Made by a program: the position numbers and the translations under genes
Notes under the pieces: model-generated
The model's database searches: none
The model's input: the letters and a program-made list of their open reading frames with translations, nothing else
What the model was told of the DNA's origin: nothing
Assembly: GCF_030687295.1 (NCBI RefSeq)
Contig: NZ_CP117425.1
Coordinates: forward strand, 2,546,001-2,610,000
DNA: 64,000 bases
Source of the DNA: Pseudomonas beijingensis
Lineage (GTDB): Bacteria > Pseudomonadota > Gammaproteobacteria > Pseudomonadales > Pseudomonadaceae
Direction of reading: 5' to 3'
In this document: positions 6,656 to 15,121 of the stretch, piece by piece
Layout: every line of letters starts with the position of its first letter
Numbering within the stretch: the stretch's first letter is position 1

Positions 6656-9600
6656 TCAGGCACGGTCCAGCACCACGACGCGTTGTCCGGCGCGCACCGC
6701 CGAACCGGGCTGGACGCGCACCTCGCGCACTACGCCGGCCGAGGGCGCAAGCAGCGGGATTTCCATTTTCATCGACTCCAGGATGACCAGCACATCACCG
6801 GCGGCCACCCGCGCACCAACGTCTACCTGCACTTGCCAGAGGTTGCCGGCGATGTGGCTGTCGACGCTCAGTTGACCCTCGGTCAGCAGCGAATCTTCGC
6901 TTGGTGCGACGGCCGGTTCTTCACTGTCGAAGTGCGCTTGGCCACTGGCGATCCAGCGCTCGCGCTCGGCGTTGAAGGCGCCTTGTTGCTGTTGTCGGAA
7001 CGCGGCGATGCTGTCGGCTTCCTGCACCAAAAAACGCTGGTAGTCGGCGAGGTTGAGCTGGCTGTGCTCAATCTTCAGGTCGAAGCGGCCCAGCGGGAAC
7101 TCACGGCGGATGTGCAGCCGTTCATCGGCACTGACCGGGTAGAAGCGGATCTGGTCGAAGAACCGCAGCAACCAGGGCTTGCCGTCGAATGCCGCGACCT
7201 CCCGATAACGATTCCACATCTGCAACGTACGCCCGACGAACTGATAGCCGCCAGGCCCTTCCATGCCGTACACGCACATGTAGGCGCCGCCGATGCCCAC
7301 CGAGTTTTCCGCGGTCCAGGTCCGGGCCGGGTTGTATTTGGTGGTCACCAGTCGATGCCGTGGGTCGAGCGGCGTGGCGACCGGCGCGCCGAGGTAAACG
7401 TCCCCCAGGCCCATCACCAGGTAGCTGGCGTCAAACACGGTGCGTTGCACCTCGTCGAGGTTGGGCAGGTCGTTGATGCGTCGAATGAACTCCAGGTTGC
7501 TCGGGCACCAGGGTGCGTCCTTGCGTACCGTGGTCATGTATTTCTCGATGGCCAGCTGGCAGGCCGGATCATCCCAGGACAGCGGCAGGTGGACGATGCG
7601 CGACGGCACTTGCAGGTCCTGCGCGGCGCATACGGCGTCCCACTCACCGACGACGATGCTCAGTAGATCGGCCAGGGGCATTTGTTCGGGTTGATAGTGT
7701 ACTTGCAGCGAGCGAATGCCCGGCGTCAGGTCGATCACGCCGGGCAGTTGTTTGTGTTCCAAAGCCTGCATCAACGCGTGGGCGCGAAAGCGCAGCACCA
7801 GGTCCAGTTCGGCGGCGCCGATTTCCAGCAACAGGTGGGTGTCGCCGGCTAATCTCGCCACCAGGCGGGTGTCGTCCTGCCCAATATCCAACACCACAGG
7901 CGACCCCATACCCTGTGGGAGCGAGCTTGCTCGCGATAGCGGCGGCACATCCAACCTTGATGAAACTGACAGACCGCTATCGCGAGCAAGCTCGCTCCCA
8001 CAAGGGGCCCAATTCAAGGCCAGTGAGCGGGCGGTCGATATATCCACCGGCACGAATCGCACCTTGTCCCCGGCCTTGAGCTGCCCTAACTGCCAGAGGT
8101 CCGCCTCGATCACCGTCACCGGGCAGACGAACCCCCCCAGGCTCGGGCCGTCGGGGCCGAGGATGACGGGCATGTCGCCGGTGAAGTCCACGGCGCCGAT
8201 GGCGTAGGGATTGTCATGGATGTTGGAGGGGTGCAGCCCAGCCTCGCCACCGTCGGCGCGAACCCATTCAGGTTTCGGCCCGATCAGGCGCACGCCCGTG
8301 CGGCTGGAGTTGAAATGCACTTCCCATGCAGTGTCGAAGAAGGTCTGGATGTAGCGCTCGGTGAAATATTCCGGCGCGCCGTGCGGGCCGTAGATTACGC
8401 GGATCTGCCGTTCCGACGGCAACTCCAGGATCGGCGCGTTCTGTTGTGGCAGCGCGGCGTGCTCATCCAGTTCAGTCAGGTGCAGTACATCGCCGGTACA
8501 CAACGCCCGTCCGCCATGGCCGCCGAACTGACCGAGGGTGAACGTGCTTTTACTGCCCAGGTAATCCGGCACTTGCACGCCGCCTTGCAGGCACAGGTAA
8601 CTGCGCGACCCGGCCCCAGCGATGGTGCCGATCGTCAGGGTGGAGCCGGCAGCAATCGACAACGGGGTGTTCATCGGTACGGCTTCACCGTCGAGCGTGA
8701 GGGCAATCACCGCGCCGGTCATCGCCACCCGCGCATCGCAGTTGAAGCGCAGCCGCGGCCCGTTCATGGTGATTTCCAACGCCGCGGCACCTTCTTCATT
8801 GCCCAGCAGGCGATTGCCCAGGCGCAACGAATGGCTGTCCATCGGTCCCGACGGCGGCACCCCCACGGCCCAATAACCGAGGCGGCCGGGATAGTCCTGG
8901 ACGCTGGTCTGTGTGCCGGGGCTGAGCACTTCCACGGTGTTGGCGCGGTAGACCAAGGCCTCCAGGCAGCGGGTCCAGGGTTGACCGCTGGCAAACGGCG
9001 CGTCGAGGAGAATCTGTTGCAGGTAGTGGCGGTTGGTTTCGACGCCGTACAACAAGCTTTCGTCCAGCGCTTGATGCAAGCCCAGCCGCGCTTGCTCACG
9101 GGTCGGCGCCCAGCGAATGACCTTGGCGATCATCGGGTCGAAGTAGGGCGGGATCTGGCAACCGGCCTCGACCCAGGTGTCGATGCGCAGTGCTTTGCCG
9201 TCGGCCTGCGGAAATTTCACCGCGGTCAGCAGCCCCGGGCTTGGCTGGAAATCCCGGCCTGGATCCTCGGCATACAGGCGTGCCTGGATCGCGTGGCCTT
9301 CGGCTTTCAATCCCTGGCCCAGCTCGCTCAGTGGCGGCAGATCACCGGCCGCCAGTTGCACCATCCAGCGCACCAGGTCCACGCCCCACACCTGCTCGGT
9401 GACACCGTGCTCCACTTGCAGGCGGGTGTTCACTTCCAGGAAGTAGAAGCGCCCCGCGTCGCTGTCGAACACAAACTCCACGGTGCCGGCGCTGCGGTAG
9501 TTCACCGCCTGGGCCAGTTGGATCGCCGCTGCGCAGAGTTCGTCAGCCATGCCTTCGGGCAGGTTCGGCGCCGGGGTTTCCTCGAGGACTTTCTGGTTGC

Positions 9601-10297
9601 GCCGTTGCACCGAGCAGTCGCGTACGCCCAAGGCGATCACTTGGCCCTGGCCGTCGCCGAATACCTGCACCTCCAGATGCCGCGCGCGTTCGATGTACTT
9701 CTCGATGAATACCCCGGCGTCGCTGAAGTTGTTCTGGCCCAGGCGCTTGACCGCTTCGAAGGATTCGCTCAGGTCGGTGGCGCTGCGACACACGCGCATG
9801 CCGATGCCGCCGCCGCCCGCGGTACTTTTGAGCATCACCGGATAGCCGAGCTGGGTGCCCGCCAATAGCGCGGCGTCGAGGCTGTCGAGCAGTTCGGTGC
9901 CTTCGAGCAGCGGCACGCCGTGTCGACGAGCCAAGTCGCGGGCGGTGTGCTTGAGGCCGAACACACGCAGTTGCTCCGGCGTTGGGCCGATGAAAGCAAT
10001 ATCAGCGGCCTCGCAGGCTTCGGCGAAGGCTGCGTTTTCCGAGAGGAAACCGTAGCCGGGATGGATCGCGGTCGCGCCGCTGCTTTTGGCGATTGCCAGG
10101 AGTTTATCCACCGCCAGGTAAGTACCGGCCGCCGCACCATCGCCCAGGCAATAAGCTTCATCGGCCTGCTGGATATGCAAGCTGGCGGCGTCGGCCTGGG
10201 AGTACACCGCGACGCCTTTGACCTCCAGCTCGCGCAAGGTCCGCAGGATGCGGCAAGCGATGGCGCCACGGTTGGCGATGAGGATTTTTTCGAACAT
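6656..10297 (-). CDS. uca: Guanidine/urea carboxylase (annotated family: urea carboxylase) with in-frame REPIN insertion
   Basis: The biotin enzyme has 1213 residues. A biotin carboxylase (1 to about 450, MFEKILIANRGAIACRI) precedes KipA- and KipI-type carboxyltransferase domains (about 455-1100) and a biotinyl domain with ESMKMEIP, biotin lysine at about 1177. It carboxylates urea or guanidine using ATP and bicarbonate. The guanidine-I riboswitch and two DUF1989 proteins in the operon point to guanidine. Residues about 765-795 (CGSELARD...LSRASSLPQG) are the translation of an 89-bp REPIN (7914-8002) inserted without breaking the frame, in what looks like an interdomain linker. Whether the enzyme stays active is unknown. 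Confidence 0.9.
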   Translation of the reverse strand: MFEKILIANRGAIACRILRTLRELEVKGVAVYSQADAASLHIQQADEAYCLGDGAAAGTYLAVDKLLAIAKSSGATAIHPGYGFLSENAAFAEACEAADIAFIGPTPEQLRVFGLKHTARDLARRHGVPLLEGTELLDSLDAALLAGTQLGYPVMLKSTAGGGGIGMRVCRSATDLSESFEAVKRLGQNNFSDAGVFIEKYIERARHLEVQVFGDGQGQVIALGVRDCSVQRRNQKVLEETPAPNLPEGMADELCAAAIQLAQAVNYRSAGTVEFVFDSDAGRFYFLEVNTRLQVEHGVTEQVWGVDLVRWMVQLAAGDLPPLSELGQGLKAEGHAIQARLYAEDPGRDFQPSPGLLTAVKFPQADGKALRIDTWVEAGCQIPPYFDPMIAKVIRWAPTREQARLGLHQALDESLLYGVETNRHYLQQILLDAPFASGQPWTRCLEALVYRANTVEVLSPGTQTSVQDYPGRLGYWAVGVPPSGPMDSHSLRLGNRLLGNEEGAAALEITMNGPRLRFNCDARVAMTGAVIALTLDGEAVPMNTPLSIAAGSTLTIGTIAGAGSRSYLCLQGGVQVPDYLGSKSTFTLGQFGGHGGRALCTGDVLHLTELDEHAALPQQNAPILELPSERQIRVIYGPHGAPEYFTERYIQTFFDTAWEVHFNSSRTGVRLIGPKPEWVRADGGEAGLHPSNIHDNPYAIGAVDFTGDMPVILGPDGPSLGGFVCPVTVIEADLWQLGQLKAGDKVRFVPVDISTARSLALNWAPCGSELARDSGLSVSSRLDVPPLSRASSLPQGMGSPVVLDIGQDDTRLVARLAGDTHLLLEIGAAELDLVLRFRAHALMQALEHKQLPGVIDLTPGIRSLQVHYQPEQMPLADLLSIVVGEWDAVCAAQDLQVPSRIVHLPLSWDDPACQLAIEKYMTTVRKDAPWCPSNLEFIRRINDLPNLDEVQRTVFDASYLVMGLGDVYLGAPVATPLDPRHRLVTTKYNPARTWTAENSVGIGGAYMCVYGMEGPGGYQFVGRTLQMWNRYREVAAFDGKPWLLRFFDQIRFYPVSADERLHIRREFPLGRFDLKIEHSQLNLADYQRFLVQEADSIAAFRQQQQGAFNAERERWIASGQAHFDSEEPAVAPSEDSLLTEGQLSVDSHIAGNLWQVQVDVGARVAAGDVLVILESMKMEIPLLAPSAGVVREVRVQPGSAVRAGQRVVVLDRA
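7914..8002. repeat. REPIN inside the carboxylase coding region
   Basis: TGTGGGAGCGAGCTTGCTCG and its mirror image are separated by a spacer, 89 bp in all. It differs at about two positions from the REPIN at 10413-10501 upstream of the same gene. It lies in the coding frame of the carboxylase, which is rare for REP sequences. Confidence 0.92.
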
Positions 10298-10412
10298 GGC
10301 ATTGCCCCCTCAGGCATGCGTGCTGCCTGAACTGGGATGCGGGCCGTCCCGCAGTTTTCGATGGCCAGCGGGGTCGTCCCCGACAGCAAACTTCCAAACA
10401 CCTTATGTCCCC

Positions 10413-10501
10413 TGTGGGAGCGAGCTTGCTCGCGATAGCGGCGGCACATCCAACCTTGATGTAACTGACAGATCGCTATCGCGAGCAAGCTCGCTCCCAC
10501 A
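10413..10501. repeat. REPIN between the DUF1989 gene and the carboxylase gene
   Basis: An 89-bp mirror-image REP pair lies in the 285-bp gap inside the operon. It is almost identical to the copy inside the carboxylase gene. Such structures can stabilise upstream mRNA or attenuate downstream expression (general knowledge). Confidence 0.92.
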
Positions 10502-10582
10502 GTGGATCAGGGTGTTATTTGAGGCATTGCCCCGACCGGCTCTGGCACAACACAAACAGCCAGCGGCGCAGGCGGCTGAGTT

Positions 10583-11224
10583 TCAGTTCCATATCAAAAG
10601 CTCCGCTGGTGTGGGGTTGTAGGCGTTGCAGGGGTTGTTCAGTTGCGGACAGTTGGAGATCAACACGATCACATCCATCTCGGCCCGCAGGTCGACGTAT
10701 GTGCCCGGTGCCGAGATCCCATCTTCGAAGGTCAGGCCGCCGTCTGCGGTCACCGGCACGTTCATGAAGAAGTTGATGTTCGGCCCGATGTCGCCCTTGC
10801 CCAGCCGACCGTCGTGGGCACAGGCCCGCAGGTAGTTGTCGCGGCAGCTGTGCATGTAGCGTTTTTCCAAGGCGTAGCGCACGGTGTTGCTTTCCTGGGC
10901 GCAGGCCCCGCCGAGGGTGTCGTGGCGCCCACAGGTGTCTTCGACGATGGTCAGCATTGGCTGGCCGAGGTTGGAGTACAGGACGCTGCCGGTGCTCAGG
11001 TAAACGCTGTTCTGCCGGCGCAAGGTGCGCTGCACGTCGTAGCGTTCCTTGGGGTTGGCCAGGCTGTAGAACAGCGTATCGACCGCCTGGTTGCCTTCCA
11101 GGTCGAGGATGCGCAGGGTCTGGCCCTTCTTGACTTCCGTCAGCCAGGGCTCCCCGGCGGGAATGGTGGCGCGGTAGATAGCGCTTTCAGGCTGCTTTGG
11201 TACGGTGGCGATGGCGAGTGACAT
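10583..11224 (-). CDS. Urea-amidolyase-associated protein 2 / carboxyguanidine deiminase subunit (DUF1989)
   Basis: The DUF1989 protein has 213 residues from ATG 11224 ([20 protein letters not shown]). It has the family features [34 protein letters not shown] and [10 protein letters not shown] with conserved Cys/His. It pairs with the adjacent DUF1989 protein at 11236-11961. Published work shows that such pairs act together as carboxyguanidine deiminase, turning carboxyguanidine into allophanate. That fits the carboxylase and allophanate hydrolase downstream. The gene is 11 bases from its partner. Confidence 0.88.
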   Translation of the reverse strand: MSLAIATVPKQPESAIYRATIPAGEPWLTEVKKGQTLRILDLEGNQAVDTLFYSLANPKERYDVQRTLRRQNSVYLSTGSVLYSNLGQPMLTIVEDTCGRHDTLGGACAQESNTVRYALEKRYMHSCRDNYLRACAHDGRLGKGDIGPNINFFMNVPVTADGGLTFEDGISAPGTYVDLRAEMDVIVLISNCPQLNNPCNAYNPTPAELLIWN

Positions 11225-11235
11225 GGCAGCGATCC

Positions 11236-11961
11236 TCAGGCGAACAGGCGGTCGGTGTTGATGAAGCCGCGCTGGTTTTCCGGGCGCGACTGGCAGCAAT
11301 GCTCGGCGACGCTGGCGTCGGCGTTCATCCAGCTGAGCTTGAGCGGTTGCGGGGCGTAGTGCGGGTTCGGGTCCATAGGGTGTTGCAGTGCGGTCAGCAC
11401 CACCAGGGTGTCCATCGGTGCATAGAGCTCGATGTAGTCGCCGGCCTGGGAGTTGCCTTCAACGAAATGAAAGCCTCCGGCCTCATCGACATCGACCCGG
11501 CTGAACAGGTTGAGGGTCATCAGCAGGTCGGACAGGCCCAGCCCCCATTTGCCCAGTTCCACCAGCAGGTTGTCGGTGCCGTTGCGAAAGAAGCCGTTGC
11601 GCAGTTCCTGATAGCGGCCCTGACCGTATTTTTCAGCGACCTCTTCGGCGCAGAGCACGCCGCCGAGGCTGTCGCTCCAGCCGCAAGTGTCGGCGGTGAT
11701 GGCCGCCAGTACTCGACCCATGTCCGAGTACAGGCAATGGCCGGCGGTGAGCTTGGCGGTGTGTTGGCATTTGAGGCTGTCGGGCAGGTTCAGGCGTTCG
11801 GTTTTCTCGTTGGCATTGAGCAGCGTCAGGCTCACGTTGGCCCCGCCGCGCAGGTCGGTCAGGCGCAGCAGTTGGCCGCGCTTGAGCACGAAGGAACGGT
11901 GGCCGCCACCGGGCAGCAGCTCTTCGGCGAAGGGGGGGAACATAGAGATCGAATCGGTCAT
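11236..11961 (-). CDS. Urea-amidolyase-associated protein 1 / carboxyguanidine deiminase subunit (DUF1989)
   Basis: The DUF1989 protein has 241 residues from ATG 11961 with AAAGGAGTTTTGCC upstream. Motifs [27 protein letters not shown] and NLFSRVDVD parallel those of the next gene, showing the two are paralogues that probably form a heteromeric enzyme. In the proposed guanidine route it works between the biotin carboxylase and allophanate hydrolase. The gene starts 14 bases after the ABC ATPase stop. Confidence 0.88.
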   Translation of the reverse strand: MTDSISMFPPFAEELLPGGGHRSFVLKRGQLLRLTDLRGGANVSLTLLNANEKTERLNLPDSLKCQHTAKLTAGHCLYSDMGRVLAAITADTCGWSDSLGGVLCAEEVAEKYGQGRYQELRNGFFRNGTDNLLVELGKWGLGLSDLLMTLNLFSRVDVDEAGGFHFVEGNSQAGDYIELYAPMDTLVVLTALQHPMDPNPHYAPQPLKLSWMNADASVAEHCCQSRPENQRGFINTDRLFA

Positions 11962-11974
11962 GGCAAAACTCCTT

Positions 11975-12760
11975 TCAAGCGATACGCAACGTGCCGGCCA
12001 GTTCGGCGGGCAGGGCGTCGACGGCGGCACGGATGCGGCGGTCGCTGTTCAATGGAATGTCGTAGGTAATGCGTGCGCCATAGGCGCCGGGGGCGTGGGG
12101 ATCGACACGGACTTTGTCGAACACCAGCAGGCGCGTGCCGAGGCTGAAACCTTCGGACAGGTCATGGGTGACCATGAACACCGTCAGCCGGGTTTCGCGC
12201 CACAGCTCAAGCAACAAGGCGTGCATGTCTTTGCGAATGCCCGGGTCGAGGGCGCCAAAGGGCTCGTCCAGCAGCAGGACACGGGGCTTCATGATCAGTG
12301 CCTGAGCGATGGCCAGTCGCTGTTGCATGCCCCCGGACAGTTGCGCCGGGTATTTGTCCAGCGCATGGCCCAGGCCGACCTTATCCAGCAGTTGGGCGGC
12401 TTCTTCGCGGGTCTGGCGCTTGGCATTGCCGAACAGCCGTCCCAGCAGCGGCGAGCGCGGCAACTCAAGGCCCAGGGCGACGTTGTCCAGAACCGTCAGG
12501 TGCGGGAACACCGAGTAGCGCTGGAACACCACGCCCCGGCTGGCATCCGGCTCGCCGGCCAAGGGTTCACCGTCCAGCAGAATCTGTCCGCGACTGGCGC
12601 GTTCCTGGCCCAGCAGCAATCGCAGGAAGGTTGACTTGCCGCAACCCGACGCCCCCACCAGTGTGCAGAACTCACCCTCGGCGACCCTCAGGTTCAAACG
12701 CTCCAGTACCACCTGATCGGCATACTGTTGCCAGACATTGTTCACGGTGATGAAGCTCAT
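11975..12760 (-). CDS. ABC transporter ATP-binding protein (nitrate/taurine/guanidine-type)
   Basis: The 261-residue ATPase has Walker A GASGCGKST at 36-44, signature LSGGMQQR and Walker B VLLLDEPFGALD. The start at 12760 overlaps the permease stop by ATGA, so the two are translationally coupled. Its family (SsuB/TauB/NrtD) energises uptake of small nitrogen or sulfur compounds. In this operon the substrate is inferred to be guanidine, or urea as such transporters are often labelled. Confidence 0.92.
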   Translation of the reverse strand: MSFITVNNVWQQYADQVVLERLNLRVAEGEFCTLVGASGCGKSTFLRLLLGQERASRGQILLDGEPLAGEPDASRGVVFQRYSVFPHLTVLDNVALGLELPRSPLLGRLFGNAKRQTREEAAQLLDKVGLGHALDKYPAQLSGGMQQRLAIAQALIMKPRVLLLDEPFGALDPGIRKDMHALLLELWRETRLTVFMVTHDLSEGFSLGTRLLVFDKVRVDPHAPGAYGARITYDIPLNSDRRIRAAVDALPAELAGTLRIA

Positions 12761-13572
12761 GCCTTCGCCCCCTCGTACCAGGGGAACGCTCGGCGGGTCA
12801 GGCGCTTGAGGCCCCAGTCCATCAGCCAGGCGAGCAGGGTGATCCACATCACGTAGGGCAAGATCACGTCCATCGCTAGGTAACGGCGCACCAGGAAAAT
12901 CCGATAGCCCAACCCGTCGGTGGAGGCGATGGCTTCGGCCGCGATCAGAAACAACCAGGCAGAACCCAGCATCAGCCGCAGGGAAATCAACAGGCGCGGC
13001 AGCAGTGGCGGCAGCACCACCCGCAGTATCAGGGTCCAGGTCGAAGCGCCGAGGGTCTGGGCCTTGATCAGCAGTTCGGACGGAATTTCCCGGGCGCGCT
13101 GTTCCAGGTCGCGAGCCAGGCAGGGGGTGATGCCAATCACGATCAGCATCACTTTTGACAGTTCCCCCAGGCCGAAGACGATGAACAGGATCGGCAGGAT
13201 GGCCAGCGGCGGCACCATCGACACCACGGTGAGCAGCGGCGACAGCGGTGCGCCAAACAGCGGCAACGTACCGGCGGCAATGCCCAGGCACAGCCCGGCC
13301 AGGGCGCTGATACCCAAGCCGATGGCCAGCCGCCGCAGACTCGACGCGGTGTCTTGCCAGAGCAGGTAGTCGCCACTGCGGGCGTCCGCGGTGAAGGCCA
13401 GGCGCTTGACCGCATCGGCCATTTGCACGGCGCTGGGCAGCAATTTGTCGTTGGGGTTATCCGTCAACCGTTCGGCCGAGCCCATGAAGTAGGCGAACAA
13501 CACCAGCGCGAATGGCAGGATCACCAGCAACAAGCGGCTGGGACGATCCGGGTAGCGGTTGATCAGGCGCAT
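12757..13572 (-). CDS. ABC transporter permease (nitrate/taurine/guanidine-type)
   Basis: The 271-residue inner-membrane protein has about six hydrophobic segments. The EAA-type loop ELLIKAQTLGASTWTLILRV is typical of the SsuC/TauC permease family. It sits between the substrate-binding protein (15 bases upstream) and the ATPase (4-base overlap), forming one importer. Confidence 0.92.
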   Translation of the reverse strand: MRLINRYPDRPSRLLLVILPFALVLFAYFMGSAERLTDNPNDKLLPSAVQMADAVKRLAFTADARSGDYLLWQDTASSLRRLAIGLGISALAGLCLGIAAGTLPLFGAPLSPLLTVVSMVPPLAILPILFIVFGLGELSKVMLIVIGITPCLARDLEQRAREIPSELLIKAQTLGASTWTLILRVVLPPLLPRLLISLRLMLGSAWLFLIAAEAIASTDGLGYRIFLVRRYLAMDVILPYVMWITLLAWLMDWGLKRLTRRAFPWYEGAKA

Positions 13573-13587
13573 GCCAGGTCCTCCGGT

Positions 13588-14655
13588 TTACAGCTTGGCG
13601 TCGGCGGCCAGCTGTACGTAGGTCGGGTCAAAGCGCAGCTTGAGGTTGGCCTTGTCGCCGCGGGTCACGCCATTGGCGAACGCCATGCCGACCGCGTTCG
13701 TGTCCTTGGCGCCTTCGCCCAACAAGCCGTGCTGGAACGAGAACTCGGCCACCTTGCCCATGGTCGTGGGCAGTTGCTCGCTGGTGGCGAAGCCCAGGGC
13801 TTCCTTGGGCGTGGCGAACAGCTTGGTGGTGTCCAGTTGCGCCTGGAAACCTTTGAGGTCGGTGCCCGAGGCTTTGGCCATGTGTTCCAACGCGGCCTGG
13901 CTGGCGGCGTTTTTTGCGTTCATCAGCGCCACCACTTCAAACCAGGCACCGGTCAACGCTTTGCCCAGGGCCGGGTTGTCCTGCAGGGTCTGGGTGTTGA
14001 CCACCATCATGTCCATGATCTCGCCGGGAACCTGGCTGGAATTGAACACTTCGCTCATGCCAGGCTGGGCCTTGATGTCCGAGAGCATTGGGTTCCAGGT
14101 GGTGACGGCCTTGACTTGGTCGGTGTTGAAGGCGGCGGAGATATCGGCATCGGAGGTGTTGACGACTTTCAGATCTTTCTCGGTGAGGCCAACCGAATCC
14201 AAGGCGCGGGCCAGCAGGTAATGGGACACCGACAATTCCACCAGATTGACGTCCATGCCCTTGAGGTCAGCGACTTTCTTGCCCTCGCCCTTGAGGACGA
14301 TGCCGTCGTTGCCGTTGGAGAAATCGCTGACGATCAGCGCGGTGCTGTCTACGCCACCGGCGGCGGGAATGGTGAGGGCATCCATGTTGGTCATGGTGCA
14401 GCCGTCGAACTGTCCGGCGGTGTATTGGTTGATGGATTCGACGTAGTCGTTGAGCTGCACGACATCGATCTTGATGCCGTACTTTTTTGCCCATTTGTCG
14501 ACGATGCCTTGGCTACCGGCGTATTCCCAGGGCATCCAGCCGGCGTAAATGGTCCAGCAGACGCTGAAGTGGTCTTTTTGTGCGGCGGCGGATGAGAAGC
14601 TCGCGAGGGCCGAGAGTGCGGCGAGGAGCAGGGCAGACAGACGAAGCTTGAACAT
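13588..14655 (-). CDS. ABC transporter substrate-binding protein, putative urea/guanidine importer
   Basis: The protein has 355 residues from ATG 14655 (MFKLRLSALLLAALSALASF), with a signal peptide of about 25 residues cut near AAAQ. The mature part is a NMT1/SsuA-like periplasmic binding protein (WTIYAGWMPWEYAGSQGIVD; DGCTMTNMDALTIPAAGG). It is the first gene of the operon. Its ribosome binding site CTGGAGAACCACC is exactly complementary to a segment inside the upstream riboswitch, so its translation is probably the controlled step. Confidence 0.92.
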   Translation of the reverse strand: MFKLRLSALLLAALSALASFSSAAAQKDHFSVCWTIYAGWMPWEYAGSQGIVDKWAKKYGIKIDVVQLNDYVESINQYTAGQFDGCTMTNMDALTIPAAGGVDSTALIVSDFSNGNDGIVLKGEGKKVADLKGMDVNLVELSVSHYLLARALDSVGLTEKDLKVVNTSDADISAAFNTDQVKAVTTWNPMLSDIKAQPGMSEVFNSSQVPGEIMDMMVVNTQTLQDNPALGKALTGAWFEVVALMNAKNAASQAALEHMAKASGTDLKGFQAQLDTTKLFATPKEALGFATSEQLPTTMGKVAEFSFQHGLLGEGAKDTNAVGMAFANGVTRGDKANLKLRFDPTYVQLAADAKL

Positions 14656-14662
14656 GGTGGTT

Positions 14663-14756
14663 CTCCAGTTGATCAAGGGCGGACAGGAGCAACGCGGCAC
14701 CGCGAACGGTGGCTTGTCTCCCGGGCTTTTGTCCCGCCGTGTAACCTCAACTGGAG
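14663..14756 (-). promoter_or_regulatory. Anti-Shine-Dalgarno pairing: expression platform of the riboswitch
   Basis: Minus-strand CTCCAGTTGA (14756-14747), in a stem-loop of the guanidine-I aptamer, is perfectly complementary over ten bases to TCAACTGGAG (14672-14663), which contains the GGAG ribosome binding site of the first gene. The same aptamer stretch can instead form ACCTC-CAGTT-GAGGT. Two exclusive folds are therefore visible, which fits a translational ON switch. Confidence 0.7.
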
Positions 14757-14808
14757 GTCGCCAACTCTCGGACCAGCCACTCGCCAGAAGCGAGCCGGAA
14801 CCCTAGTC
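14715..14808 (-). ncRNA. Guanidine-I (ykkC) riboswitch
   Basis: On the minus strand the conserved blocks appear in order: CTAGGGTTCCG (14806-14796), CTGGTCCGAGAG, ACACGG-CGGGAC and AAAAGCCCGGGAGA (ending near 14717). These are the core of the ykkC/guanidine-I aptamer, with the variable stem ACCTC-CAGTT-GAGGT between the second and third blocks. It lies 60 bases upstream of the ABC substrate-binding gene. Guanidine binding is expected to raise expression of the operon below. Confidence 0.93.
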
Positions 14809-14866
14809 AGCCATTGCAAATTGTGGTGCCGCGAACCTGTGATGACTCCTGCACGGAGTTTGTTAA

Positions 14867-14882
14867 AGCGAGAGCCGTGCCA
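14867..14882 (-). promoter_or_regulatory. Candidate sigma-54 promoter of the guanidine operon
   Basis: Minus-strand TGGCACGGCTCTCGCT matches the -24/-12 consensus (TGGCACG, four bases, TTGCT) at all but one base, with exact GG to GC spacing. Transcription would start about 50 bases before the riboswitch. Sigma-54 control with NtrC is usual for nitrogen scavenging. No clear NtrC sites were identified. Confidence 0.65.
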
Positions 14883-15121
14883 ATTCCGGCAAAGGCCCGG
14901 GCCAGAGGGGGCAAGTGTTGGAAAGGGAGGACTAAGGGCGGATTTGTGCTTATTTGTGGTGCCCTCGCGCACCGGAAGAGGGCGACGAGGGACATGTTTC
15001 TAGTTGTTGCCAGGTCGCACCAGATTCCGATTTGGCTGTCTGAGTAGTTGTCAGTCACACAACGTTGACTGCCGCCCATCAGCGTCGCTGATGTGGCCCA
15101 TCCGCGGTCCAGGAGGCCGCC

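Noticed and set aside
7513..8207. Frames whose translation contains CGSELARD or GASLLAIA segments
   Set aside because: These peptides are simply translated REP sequence and recur in unrelated places. Only the carboxylase frame carrying one is a real gene.
14941..15060. GGTGC...GCACC symmetry as an NtrC site upstream of the guanidine operon
   Set aside because: Half-sites are in the reverse order to the NtrC consensus and the spacing is off.
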